From contig CBDFMN010000003.1 in NCBI GenBank assembly GCA_965249685.1, positions 1,612,001-1,676,000 on the forward strand: 64,000 nucleotides of DNA, given 5' to 3'. A program made the position numbers and the translations under genes. Shown here piece after piece: positions 1 through 7,724 of the stretch. This DNA comes from RH-AL1 sp965249685. GTDB lineage: Bacteria; Pseudomonadota; Alphaproteobacteria; Rhizobiales; Beijerinckiaceae. The notes beneath the pieces are model-generated. The model was not told where the DNA came from and did no database searches. It was given only the letters and a program-made list of their open reading frames with translations. The first letter of the stretch is position 1, and each line of letters begins with the position of its first letter.

Positions 1-207
1 ACGCCCGAACGCTTGCACACAATCATCGCCGCGCACGAGGCGCGCGGCATCTCGATCGCCAACCCGCACGTCTACACGCTGGAAGACGGCGCCGGGCACA
101 AGAGCGTCGATGCCAACCAGCTCGGCTTCAAGCACGAGGTCGATCCTATGGGACTGATGAACCCGGGCAAGATGCGGAGCTTCCAACCGGGCGCCGTCCC
201 GGCATGA
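1..207 (+). CDS. FAD-linked oxidoreductase, C-terminal fragment
   Basis: Only the last 68 codons lie in the window; the start is upstream of the edge. The reading frame is open from base 1 to the TGA at 205-207. The tail contains the LGFKHEVDPMGLMNPGKM segment, typical of the extreme C-terminus of FAD-binding oxidoreductases of the FAD_binding_4 (vanillyl-alcohol-oxidase-like) group, where the PxGxxNPGK motif closes the substrate domain. The stop overlaps the ATG of the next gene by four bases (ATGA), so the two are probably translated together as part of a catabolic operon. The substrate cannot be told from this fragment. Confidence 0.75.
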   Translation, partial: TPERLHTIIAAHEARGISIANPHVYTLEDGAGHKSVDANQLGFKHEVDPMGLMNPGKMRSFQPGAVPA

Positions 208-845
208 GCGGGACGCCGCTGAACGTGCTCTACGTCTACTGCCACCCGCTGCCGGAGAGCTTCCACTCCGCTATCCGCACCGAGGCTTTGGCGGGGTTGG
301 AGGAGGCCGGCCATCGCGTGGACCTGCTCGACCTCTACGCCGAAGGGTTCGATCCCGTCCTCAGTGCCGACGGGCGCCGGCGCTACCATGACGTGGCGGC
401 CAACCGACACGGCCTCGAACCTTACGTGGCGCGGTTGCAGCACGCCGACATGCTGGTGGTGCAATTCCCGACCTGGAGTTTCGGCCCTCCTGCCATGCTC
501 AAGGGTTTCATCGACCGCATGATGATGCCGGGCGTCGCCTTCGACCTGTCCGACCCCGCGCACGCCAAGCCGCTGTTGGGCAACATCAAGCACATCGTGG
601 GCATCGTCAGCTACGGACGCCCGCGCCTCATGGCGCTCGGGATGGCGGACCCGCCGCGCAAGCTCGTCACGCGCTACCTTCGCTGGTTCGCCGCGCCCCA
701 GGCGGGCACCACCTATCTCGGGATCTACCACATGAACACGGCGACGGCCGAGCGACGGCAGGCCTTCCTCGGCCGCGTGCGCCGGGCGATGGCGGGACTG
801 CGGCTGCGTCGGCAGGGACTGCTGGCCGGCCTGCTGTCACGGTGA
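204..845 (+). CDS. Flavodoxin-fold NAD(P)H:quinone oxidoreductase
   Basis: A 213-residue cytosolic protein of the NQO1/KefF/MdaB flavodoxin-like family, which transfers two electrons from NAD(P)H through FMN or FAD to quinones or similar acceptors. Seen: the N-terminal strand NVLYVYCHPLPESFHSA, the usual family start with the phosphate-binding region, and the central FPTWSFGPPAMLKGFIDRM block that contacts the flavin. The start ATG overlaps the stop of the upstream FAD oxidase and the end overlaps the next gene, so it sits inside one operon. It could regenerate or detoxify an acceptor used by the neighbouring oxidase, which is inference. Confidence 0.85.
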   Translation: MSGTPLNVLYVYCHPLPESFHSAIRTEALAGLEEAGHRVDLLDLYAEGFDPVLSADGRRRYHDVAANRHGLEPYVARLQHADMLVVQFPTWSFGPPAMLKGFIDRMMMPGVAFDLSDPAHAKPLLGNIKHIVGIVSYGRPRLMALGMADPPRKLVTRYLRWFAAPQAGTTYLGIYHMNTATAERRQAFLGRVRRAMAGLRLRRQGLLAGLLSR

Positions 846-1678
846 GCGGCGTGGCAGCACCCCCATTGCCGTCGCGTTGGTGGTGGGACCTCTCGACCCG
901 CGAGTTCGCCGCGCTCGACTGGGGTGCGCTCGTCGCCATCCTGCCCGTGGCGGCGGTGGAGCAGCACGGCCCCCACCTGCCGGTGCGTGTCGACGCCGCG
1001 ATCAGCGCCGGAATCGTGTCGCGCGCGGTCACCCTCATGCCGGCGGACTTGCCCGCGCTGGTGCTGCCGGCCATGCCGGTCGGCAAGTCGAACGAGCACG
1101 AGCGGTACCCGGGGACGCTGAGCCTCCCTTACGACCTCCTGGCGCGGCTGTGGATCGCGATCGGCGAGAGCGTGCACCGAGCCGGCGGCCGCCGCCTACT
1201 CATCCTCAACAGCCACGGCGGCCAGCCGCAGGTGATGGAGATCGTCACCCGCGAGTTGCGCGTGCGGCTTGGCATGCTCGCGGTCGGCTGCTCCTGGTGG
1301 GGCGTCGCCGGCATGGACGACCTCTTCTGCGAGGCGGAGCGTCGGCACGGGATCCATGGCGGCGCCATAGAGACGAGCGCCATGCTCGCCCTGCACCCCG
1401 AACTCGTCCGGCGGGAACACGCCCGCGACTTCGTGCCTTTGTCGGTCGCGATGGAGGCGCGCGGCGGCCTGCTCACCCCCGAGGGAGCGGTCGGCTTCGG
1501 CTGGGCGGCGCAAGACCTCCATCCGCTGGGCGTGAGCGGCGACGCCACGGCCGCGGATGCCGCGCGGGGCCACGAACTCGTCGAGCGCGCCGCCCGAGGC
1601 TTGGTCGCCCTGACGGCCGAGGTCTCCGCCTTCCCGCTGGGACGGTTGACCGAACGAACGGGCTTCGACCATGGCTGA
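842..1678 (+). CDS. Creatininase-family amidohydrolase
   Basis: A 278-residue protein of the creatininase family (creatinine amidohydrolase, MftE, ArfB-type formamide hydrolases). These are metal-dependent enzymes that open cyclic or N-formyl amides. Family motifs are visible: VEQHGPHLPV near residue 40, with the Glu/His metal ligands, then NSHGGQ around residue 125 and HGIHGGAIETS around residue 170. The start is GTG in a GTGA overlap with the preceding stop, implying coupled translation. The end overlaps the following esterase gene by eight bases. Which amide it cleaves is unknown. Its company (FAD oxidase, quinone reductase, CocE-like hydrolase) points to breakdown of a cyclic amide or ester compound. 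Confidence 0.85.
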   Translation: MSGVAAPPLPSRWWWDLSTREFAALDWGALVAILPVAAVEQHGPHLPVRVDAAISAGIVSRAVTLMPADLPALVLPAMPVGKSNEHERYPGTLSLPYDLLARLWIAIGESVHRAGGRRLLILNSHGGQPQVMEIVTRELRVRLGMLAVGCSWWGVAGMDDLFCEAERRHGIHGGAIETSAMLALHPELVRREHARDFVPLSVAMEARGGLLTPEGAVGFGWAAQDLHPLGVSGDATAADAARGHELVERAARGLVALTAEVSAFPLGRLTERTGFDHG

Positions 1679-3314
1679 ACCCCTCCACCCGGTTGCAGGT
1701 CCGGCGACCGCGACCCTGGTCCTGAGCGACGGGGTGCACCTTGCGGCCGACGTCTACCGGCCGGTCGGGGCGGGACGCTATCCCGTGCTGCTGATGCGCC
1801 AACCCTACGGCCGCGCCATCGCCTCGACGCTGACGCTCGCGCATCCCGCCTGGTATGCCGCGCGGGGCTATGTCGTCGTCATTCAGGATGTCCGTGGGCG
1901 CGGCGGCAGTACCGGCACGTTCCGGCTGTTCGAGAGCGAGGCCGCCGATGGGGCCGCGACGCTGGCCTGGGCGGCCGACCTTCCCGGGAGCAACGGGCAG
2001 GTCGCGACCTACGGGTTCAGCTACCAGGCCGTGACGCAGTTCCTCGCTTTGGCCGGCGCGACGCGGGCCGGCACCAAGCGGCCGGACGCGATGGTGCCGG
2101 CCATGGGTGGATGGACGATCCGCGACGACTGGGCCTTTACCGGAGGCACCTTCGGCTTGGCCGGCAACATCGGCTGGGCGGCGCAGATGGGAGCGGAGGC
2201 GGCGCGCCTCGCCGGAGACGCTGAGGCTTTCGACGGGCTTGGCGCGGCAGCGCGCGGCACGCCCTGGCTCGGCCCGGTACCGGCGCGCCCGGCCGTACTG
2301 GAGCGCTTCGGCGCCCATACGCATTACGCGGCCTGGCGCGCCGACGATCCGGCCTATTGGGCAGCCATCGCGCCGGCCGCCGTCCTCGCGGGCCACAGCC
2401 TCGACGTGCCAGGCTTTCACGTTGGTGGCTGGCAGGACTTCCTGCTGGAGGGCACGCTTGGCGCCTACCGCGCCTTCGCGGCCGGCCCGGCGCGGCAACG
2501 CTTGACGCTGGGGCCCTGGACCCATGCGCCTTGGGGTCGGCGCGTCGGCGCGCTCGACCTTGGCCCGGCGGCCGCCACGACGGTCGATGCCGAGACGGTC
2601 GCGTTCCTCGACCACATCCTGAAGGGTCGGGCGCTGGCCGGTCCCGACCTGCGCCTGTTCGACGTCGGCACGCGAGCCTGGCGCGGTTTCGACGCGTGGC
2701 CCGAGCCGAAGTCCACGCTCCTATGGCTCGCCTCCGACGGTCTCGCTGCGACAGCGGCCGGCGGTCGCCTTATCGCGTCACCCCAAGCGGAAGATTGCGA
2801 TACCCTCGTCCACGATCCATGGCGACCCGCACCGATCGTCGGCGGCGCATGGGGCACGCCACCTGGCTACCAGGACCGTGCGGGGCTCGACGACCGTTCG
2901 GACGTGGCGGTCTACACCGGCGCGCCGCTGCTAGCGCCCTGCCTCGTGGTCGGCACGGTGAACGCCGATATCCATATCGAAGCCGATGCTCCTACGCACG
3001 ACCTCCATGCGACGCTGTCGATCGTCGAGCCCGACGGCCGCGCCACGACGCTCACCGCCGGCCATCTCAGGGTCGCGGACACGCGAGCGCCGGGCGCGCG
3101 GCGCATCGCGATGCGGGCGGTCTGCGCCACGCTCCATCCCGGCCAAGCACTCCGATTGTCGATCCAGGCGGCGGCGTGGCCCGCGTTCGCGGTCAACCCC
3201 GGCACGGGGCAACGGCCGGAGGATGCGCCGATGCAGGCGGCGCGCGTCCTCACTCTGGGCATCCGCCATGGCACGGATGCTCCCTCGTGCCTTCGCCTGC
3301 CTGTGCTCGATTGA
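1671..3314 (+). CDS. CocE/NonD-family alpha/beta hydrolase
   Basis: A 547-residue serine hydrolase of the CocE/NonD family (X-Pro dipeptidyl-peptidase S15 fold plus a C-terminal jelly-roll domain). Members cleave esters or amides, such as cocaine esterase, nonactin hydrolase and glutaryl-7-ACA acylase. Seen: an N-terminal LSDGVHLAADVYRP segment typical of the family, the oxyanion-region motif IQDVRGRGGSTG, and the nucleophile-elbow candidate YGFSYQ near residue 115. The C-terminal half from about residue 350 is the beta-rich cap domain. There is no signal peptide, so it is probably cytosolic. It is the last gene of the overlapping operon and starts eight bases before the creatininase-family gene ends. 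Confidence 0.85.
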   Translation: MAEPLHPVAGPATATLVLSDGVHLAADVYRPVGAGRYPVLLMRQPYGRAIASTLTLAHPAWYAARGYVVVIQDVRGRGGSTGTFRLFESEAADGAATLAWAADLPGSNGQVATYGFSYQAVTQFLALAGATRAGTKRPDAMVPAMGGWTIRDDWAFTGGTFGLAGNIGWAAQMGAEAARLAGDAEAFDGLGAAARGTPWLGPVPARPAVLERFGAHTHYAAWRADDPAYWAAIAPAAVLAGHSLDVPGFHVGGWQDFLLEGTLGAYRAFAAGPARQRLTLGPWTHAPWGRRVGALDLGPAAATTVDAETVAFLDHILKGRALAGPDLRLFDVGTRAWRGFDAWPEPKSTLLWLASDGLAATAAGGRLIASPQAEDCDTLVHDPWRPAPIVGGAWGTPPGYQDRAGLDDRSDVAVYTGAPLLAPCLVVGTVNADIHIEADAPTHDLHATLSIVEPDGRATTLTAGHLRVADTRAPGARRIAMRAVCATLHPGQALRLSIQAAAWPAFAVNPGTGQRPEDAPMQAARVLTLGIRHGTDAPSCLRLPVLD

Positions 3315-3458
3315 GCGGTCGCGACGCGGCGGCGGCTGTACGATCCACTATGGCCGGCCGACGTGGCGGTGAGCGACACCCAAGGGCGTGGTGCCGCAAG
3401 TGGCGGGTGGGTTCACGCCGCTCCAAGGCCTGACTTGGACAGGCCCGGACGAACCGCC

Positions 3459-3926
3459 TTACGGGCGGGCATCCACCGCATAGGGATGCGTCGAGGATAG
3501 GGGATCGGCGAGGAAGGCCCGCGTCGCGCTTGCGGTCAACCCGAACGTGACGAGCAGGAACCCGCCGGCGAGCGCGAAATTCTTGAGGAAATCCCAGAAG
3601 AGCTGACGTCCGCGGCTGTCGCTGCCCTGCCAGAAGTCGCCCGGTGCCCAAAACTGCTTCCACAGCAGTGCGGTCGCGCCGCAGTAGCCGGCGAGCAGGA
3701 ATGCGGCCAAGCGGTCGGCGACCCCCGTCACCACGCCCAGCGAGCAAACGATCTCGACCGTGAGCCCCACCAGGATCAGCCCGGTTGCCAACGGTGGCTT
3801 GGCAATCTCGCTCGCCTGCCCCACCGCCCCGCGGAAGTTGAAGAGCTTGTCGAGCGCGCTGAACGGCAGGAACAGCAGGACCAGGAGCATGCGTGTCGCG
3901 AAGGTGATGAGTAAGGGGAGGGTCAT
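3459..3926 (-). CDS. DoxX-family membrane protein
   Basis: A 155-residue inner-membrane protein of the DoxX/SURF4-like family, with four predicted membrane helices separated by short loops. Seen: N-terminal helix LLITFATRMLLVLLFLPFSA followed by the DKLFNFRG stretch seen in DoxX proteins, then three more hydrophobic segments ending near residue 135. I start it at the ATG at 3926 because the upstream extension is low-complexity and not membrane-like, whereas this start places the first helix directly at the N-terminus. Its molecular role is not established; DoxX proteins are often tied to redox or thiol stress. It is divergent from a glutathione transferase 111 bases away. Confidence 0.8.
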   Translation of the reverse strand: MTLPLLITFATRMLLVLLFLPFSALDKLFNFRGAVGQASEIAKPPLATGLILVGLTVEIVCSLGVVTGVADRLAAFLLAGYCGATALLWKQFWAPGDFWQGSDSRGRQLFWDFLKNFALAGGFLLVTFGLTASATRAFLADPLSSTHPYAVDARP

Positions 3927-4037
3927 GGCGGGGAAAACCTGGTACGGAGGGGAAACGTTATGGCACGCGGATGGCCGCCCCGGCCGTTCTGCGGCCGGCC
4001 CCCTAGACTGGCAAACGCCCGGCCAGGAAGGCACGTC

Positions 4038-4724
4038 ATGATCTCCTTCTACTTCAATACAGGCCCCAACCCTCTTAAGGTGGCCCTGTTCCTCGAAGAA
4101 GCCGGGCTGCCCTATGAGGCGAAGCCCGTGGACACGCGCCGCGGCGAGCAGTTCGCGCCGGACTTTCTCATGGTCAACCCCAACGGCAAGCTACCGGCCA
4201 TCGTCGATGGCGAGGTTACGGTGTTCGACAGCAATGCCATCTTGCTCTACCTCGCGGAAAAGACGGGCCGCTTCTTGCCGTCGAATACGCCGGCAGCGCG
4301 CGGCGAGCTCCTGTCCTGGCTGATGTTCGTGGCGACAGGCATCGGCCCCTATTCCGGACAGTCCGTGCATTTCAAGCATTATGCCCCGGAGAAGATCGAC
4401 TACGCCGTCAACCGCTACCATCGCGAAGTGGAGCGGCATTACGCGATCCTGAACGCGCGCCTGGCGGACCGGCCCTACATCCTGGGCGAGACCTATACGA
4501 TCGTCGACATGGCCGCGTGGGGATGGGCACGGATGCTGCATTTCGTTCTGGGCGAGGCTTCATGGGTCGACGTCCCGCACGTGCGCCGCCTCTATGACGA
4601 GATCAACCTCCGCCCAGCCGCCAAGGCCGCGGAGGCGCTTGGTAGGACGCACGTCTTCAAGGCTGAGTTCGACGACGAGGCGCGCCGCCACCTGTTCCCG
4701 CAGAATCGACCGAAGACGTCATGA
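4038..4724 (+). CDS. Glutathione S-transferase
   Basis: A 228-residue cytosolic GST with an N-terminal thioredoxin-like domain (about 1-80) and an alpha-helical C-terminal domain. The N-terminus FYFNTGPNPLKVALFLEEAG and the VNPNGKLPAIVDG plus DSNAILLYLAEKTGR blocks are the conserved glutathione-binding features (cis-Pro at LPAI, gamma-Glu contact at DSNA). The sequence resembles the YghU/YfcG and nu-class-like enzymes of alphaproteobacteria. The ATG at 4038 was chosen over an upstream in-frame ATG at 3960 because it coincides with the GST domain start. It is divergent from the doxX-like gene and convergent with cbbY. Confidence 0.88.
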   Translation: MISFYFNTGPNPLKVALFLEEAGLPYEAKPVDTRRGEQFAPDFLMVNPNGKLPAIVDGEVTVFDSNAILLYLAEKTGRFLPSNTPAARGELLSWLMFVATGIGPYSGQSVHFKHYAPEKIDYAVNRYHREVERHYAILNARLADRPYILGETYTIVDMAAWGWARMLHFVLGEASWVDVPHVRRLYDEINLRPAAKAAEALGRTHVFKAEFDDEARRHLFPQNRPKTS

Positions 4725-4752
4725 TGGCGCGTTGGTAGCGTCAGAACCCCGC

Positions 4753-5511
4753 CTACACCTTGGCGGCGACCATCGCCTGCAGGCCGTCCACGTCGACGTA
4801 GCCGCGGGGAAACGGCAGGCCAGCCAGGTGCCGCATCGGTTTGTCCGGCTCGCCGAGGTCGCTGACGACGCTCGAGGCGCCCGCCAGCGCCTCGTTCGCG
4901 AGGAACAGGCTCGGCGTCGCGATCACACCGAGCCCCGCGCTGCGCGCCGCCTGCAGGCCGTTGGCGGAATCCTCGAAGGCGAGCGCGTTGCCTGGCCCTA
5001 GGTGCATCGCCTCGAGTGCCTGGTAATACACGTCGGGCGCCGGCTTTTTCTTCGGCACGACATCGCCGGCGGCGATGGTAAACCAACTCGGCCCATCTTC
5101 GCCGAACCCGCTGCGCAGCAGGGCCTTGACGTTGCGCGGATTCGACGTCGTGGCGATCGCGAGCCTCAGGCCGCGCGCACGCGCCTCCCGCACGAGGCGA
5201 CCCACGCCCCGGCGCAACGGCAGCGCCCCCGCCTGTAGCAGGGCGAGGTAGCTGCGCGTTTTCGTGTTATAGAGCATGGAAAGCTCATCCAGCACCGCGC
5301 TCTGCTGAGGCACGTAACCGGCGACGTAGCGGATGATGCGCTCGCGCCCCCCCGTCGTCTGCAGCAGTTCCGCGTAGAGCGCGGCGTCCCAATACCAGTC
5401 GAGCCCGTGCTGCCGAAACGCCTCGTTGAAGGACTGCCGGTGCAGTTCCTCCGTCTCGGCGAGCGTACCGTCGACATCGAAGATCAACGCCTGCAGGGTC
5501 GCGCCCGCCAT
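4753..5511 (-). CDS. cbbY: CbbY-type HAD phosphatase (xylulose-1,5-bisphosphate phosphatase)
   Basis: A 252-residue haloacid-dehalogenase phosphatase. The DVDGTLAETEELHRQSFNEA segment at the N-terminus (nucleophile Asp12, acid Asp14) matches CbbY closely. CbbY dephosphorylates xylulose-1,5-bisphosphate, a misfire product that inhibits RuBisCO. The later TTSNPRNVKALL (motif II) and KKKPAPDVYYQAL (motif III lysine) are intact, and FEDSANGLQAA is motif IV. It lies 83 bases downstream of cbbP on the same strand, so it is probably the last gene of the cbbF-cbbP-cbbY operon. A generic phosphoglycolate phosphatase is the main alternative, but context and the TEELH motif favour CbbY. Confidence 0.88.
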   Translation of the reverse strand: MAGATLQALIFDVDGTLAETEELHRQSFNEAFRQHGLDWYWDAALYAELLQTTGGRERIIRYVAGYVPQQSAVLDELSMLYNTKTRSYLALLQAGALPLRRGVGRLVREARARGLRLAIATTSNPRNVKALLRSGFGEDGPSWFTIAAGDVVPKKKPAPDVYYQALEAMHLGPGNALAFEDSANGLQAARSAGLGVIATPSLFLANEALAGASSVVSDLGEPDKPMRHLAGLPFPRGYVDVDGLQAMVAAKV

Positions 5512-5594
5512 CAGGCAGCGGCCGCCGCCGTCGCGTCCGGGATCCGATCGTCGGCATCGTTCAGGCGCATGCGCGGAAACCTCTCGCAGCCAGG

Positions 5595-6473
5595 CTATAC
5601 CATCCGCCGCCGCCGTTCGACCAGTTTCAGGATGAACGGAGTGAGGATCAATTGCATCGCCAGGTCGAGCTTGGCACCCGGGATGACGACCGAGTTGGCG
5701 CGCGACATGAAGCTGTCGTGCACCATGGACAGGAGGTAGGGGAAGTCGATCCCGTGCGGGTTGGCGAACCGAATGATGACCATGGATTCGTCCGGCGTCG
5801 GGATCCAGCGCGCGGTGAAAGGGTTCGAGGTGTCCACCGTCGGGACGCGCTGAAAGTTGATATCCGTCTCGGTGAACTGCGGGCAGATATAGCGGATATA
5901 ATCCGGCATCCGGCGCAGGATGGTGTCAGTCACCGCTTCGGTGGAATAGCCGCGGATCGACCGGTCGCGGTGGATCTTCTGAATCCATTCGAGATTGATG
6001 ACCGGCGTCACCCCAACCTTCAGGTCGGCATGTTGCGCCGTGTTGATCGTATCCGTGACGAGAGAACCATGCAGACCTTCGTAGAAGAGGAGGTCGCTGC
6101 GGGATGGGCTCAGAGGCTGCCAAGGCGTGAACGTGCCGGGCGCCGCGCTGTAGAGTTCGGCCTCCGTCAGGTCGTGCACGTAATGGCGGGTCTCGCAGGT
6201 GCCTGTCGTCGCATAGTCCCGCAAGGCGCGTTCGAGCCTCTCGAGCAGATTGGCGTCGGGCCCGAAATGGCTGAAGTGGGGATTGCCACCTTCCGCCTCG
6301 CGCAGCATGACGCTGCGCATCTCCTCGCGGTTATAGCGGTGGAAAGCGTCGCCTTCGATGTAAACCGGGGCGATATCCTCGCGCCGGAAGATCTGCTCGA
6401 AGGTGCGGCGGATCGAGGTCGTGCCGGCCGCGGACGACCCGGTGACGGAGATGATGGGATGGGCGGCCGACAC
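5595..6473 (-). CDS. cbbP: Phosphoribulokinase
   Basis: A 292-residue class I (proteobacterial, octameric type) phosphoribulokinase. It phosphorylates ribulose-5-phosphate with ATP to give ribulose-1,5-bisphosphate, the RuBisCO substrate. The P-loop GSSAAGTTS spans residues 12-20, followed by IEGDAFHRYNREEM (catalytic Asp and substrate-binding Arg region) and LLFYEGLHGSLVTDTINTA. Length equals that of characterised proteobacterial enzymes. It begins 25 bases after the end of cbbF and is followed by cbbY, so it is read as part of a cbb operon controlled from the cbbF-cbbR intergenic region. Its presence is near-diagnostic of a Calvin cycle, although no RuBisCO gene is in the window. Confidence 0.96.
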   Translation of the reverse strand: MSAAHPIISVTGSSAAGTTSIRRTFEQIFRREDIAPVYIEGDAFHRYNREEMRSVMLREAEGGNPHFSHFGPDANLLERLERALRDYATTGTCETRHYVHDLTEAELYSAAPGTFTPWQPLSPSRSDLLFYEGLHGSLVTDTINTAQHADLKVGVTPVINLEWIQKIHRDRSIRGYSTEAVTDTILRRMPDYIRYICPQFTETDINFQRVPTVDTSNPFTARWIPTPDESMVIIRFANPHGIDFPYLLSMVHDSFMSRANSVVIPGAKLDLAMQLILTPFILKLVERRRRMV

Positions 6474-6498
6474 GGGCGCTCCTTCCTGCCGGACAGCG

Positions 6499-7563
6499 TT
6501 ACCCGATCATCAGGCCGCGGGACTTGAACAGCTGCGACTGATTGTTCGAGAGTTTCGGATCGGTGTGGTACCTGGCGATCGTCTCCACCACATGGATCGA
6601 GCCGAACACGAGAGGGGCGCGCTCGTGAACGTCCTTGGGTACGATGTCGAGGATGCGCGCGCGCCCGTCGGTCGCCGCGCCGCCCGCGTGCTCGACGAGA
6701 AACGCGAGCGGGCTGACCTCGTAGAGGAGGCGCAGGCGGCCGGCGCCGTAGCCCTTACGTCCGTCGCCGGGATAGAGGAAGACGCCGCCGCGGGTGAAGA
6801 TGCGATACGCGTCGGCCACCATGGAGGCGATCCAGCGCATGTTGTGGTTGCGTCCGAGCCGGCCCTCGTCGCCCTGCGTGCAATCGTCTATGTAGGCCCG
6901 CACCGCCGGGTCCCAATGCCGATAGTTGGAGGCGTTGATCGCGTATTCGTGGCTGTCGGGCGGGATGTTGATCCCCTCGTGGACGGTAGCGAACGCGCCC
7001 GTTCGCCGGTCGAGGATGAAGGAGGCGGTGGGACCGCCGACCGACAGAACGAGGATCGTCTGCGGCCCGTAGACGATGAAACCGGCGGCGAGCTGGTTGC
7101 GGCCGGGCTGATAGAAGTGGGCCGCCGGGCTCGAGACGTCGGTCAAGGCTGGGAGAACCGAGAAAATCGTGCCGATCGAAACGTTGGCGCTGATGTTGCT
7201 CGAACCGTCGAGCGGATCGATGGCGACAACGAGCGGCGCGCCGGCCCTCATCGCGAGGGGCTCGTGAAGCTCTTCCGAAACGGCAACGGCGACAGGCGCG
7301 CCGGCGAGAGCGTCCATGAAAATCGTATTGGTGAGGAGGTCGAGCGCTTGCTGCACGTCGCCGTCGGTGTTGCGCGTCCCCGAGGCCGGTCTGGCGTGGA
7401 TGGACAGAGGGCCGAGCGCGATCTGATCGGCGGTCGTCACCGCTGCGGCGGCAATCGCGCGGACGGTCTGCGCAACTGGCTCGAGAGCCGGATTGGCCGT
7501 CACGGCTGCCGCAAGAAACTGCTCCAACCCTGCCTGCACCTCGGCCCCACTCGCATCACCCAT
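6499..7563 (-). CDS. cbbF: Class I fructose-1,6-bisphosphatase
   Basis: A 354-residue class I FBPase, releasing inorganic phosphate from fructose-1,6-bisphosphate (and in many Calvin-cycle bacteria sedoheptulose-1,7-bisphosphate). Metal and substrate motifs are clear: the AIDPLDGSSNI block and, near the C-terminus, the LLYEVSPLAFLVEHAGG segment common to cbbF products. I start it at the ATG at 7563, preceded by a purine-rich GGGCAGGG, giving the normal family length. A longer in-frame extension to 7671 would run into the regulatory palindrome region and has no matching domain. It is the first gene of cbbF-cbbP-cbbY and divergent from cbbR. Confidence 0.95.
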   Translation of the reverse strand: MGDASGAEVQAGLEQFLAAAVTANPALEPVAQTVRAIAAAAVTTADQIALGPLSIHARPASGTRNTDGDVQQALDLLTNTIFMDALAGAPVAVAVSEELHEPLAMRAGAPLVVAIDPLDGSSNISANVSIGTIFSVLPALTDVSSPAAHFYQPGRNQLAAGFIVYGPQTILVLSVGGPTASFILDRRTGAFATVHEGINIPPDSHEYAINASNYRHWDPAVRAYIDDCTQGDEGRLGRNHNMRWIASMVADAYRIFTRGGVFLYPGDGRKGYGAGRLRLLYEVSPLAFLVEHAGGAATDGRARILDIVPKDVHERAPLVFGSIHVVETIARYHTDPKLSNNQSQLFKSRGLMIG

Positions 7564-7681
7564 CGCCGCCCTGCCCTTTCGCTCCCTCGCCGGTGAGACG
7601 CCGCTGATCCAGGCCGAACCATAGATCGCAGATGGATGCGCACCGCCTTGCGAGTGCGACCACACTAACACAGAATAAAAA

Positions 7682-7706
7682 TGAAGAGTATTGAGGGCGC
7701 CCTCAA
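7682..7706. promoter_or_regulatory. Probable CbbR operator in the cbbF-cbbR intergenic region
   Basis: The 161-base divergent region contains a perfect 16-base palindrome at 7691-7706 (TTGAGGGC followed by its reverse complement). Within it, TGA-N8-TCA (7692-7705) fits the TNA-N7/8-TNA pattern reported for CbbR sites. Immediately upstream, TGA-N7-TGA (7682-7694) shares the same TGA, making a tandem arrangement. The site ends 18 bases before the cbbR ATG, as expected for autoregulation and activation of the divergent cbb operon. The palindrome is flanked by A residues on the plus strand, so it does not look like a terminator in either direction. Confidence 0.65.
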
Positions 7707-7724
7707 AAAAATTTACAAAAAGCC

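Noticed and set aside
7691..7706. The cbb palindrome as an intrinsic terminator
   Set aside because: On the plus strand it is followed by A residues, and on the minus strand by AATACTC. Neither gives a U-run after the stem, and it lies in a divergent promoter region.
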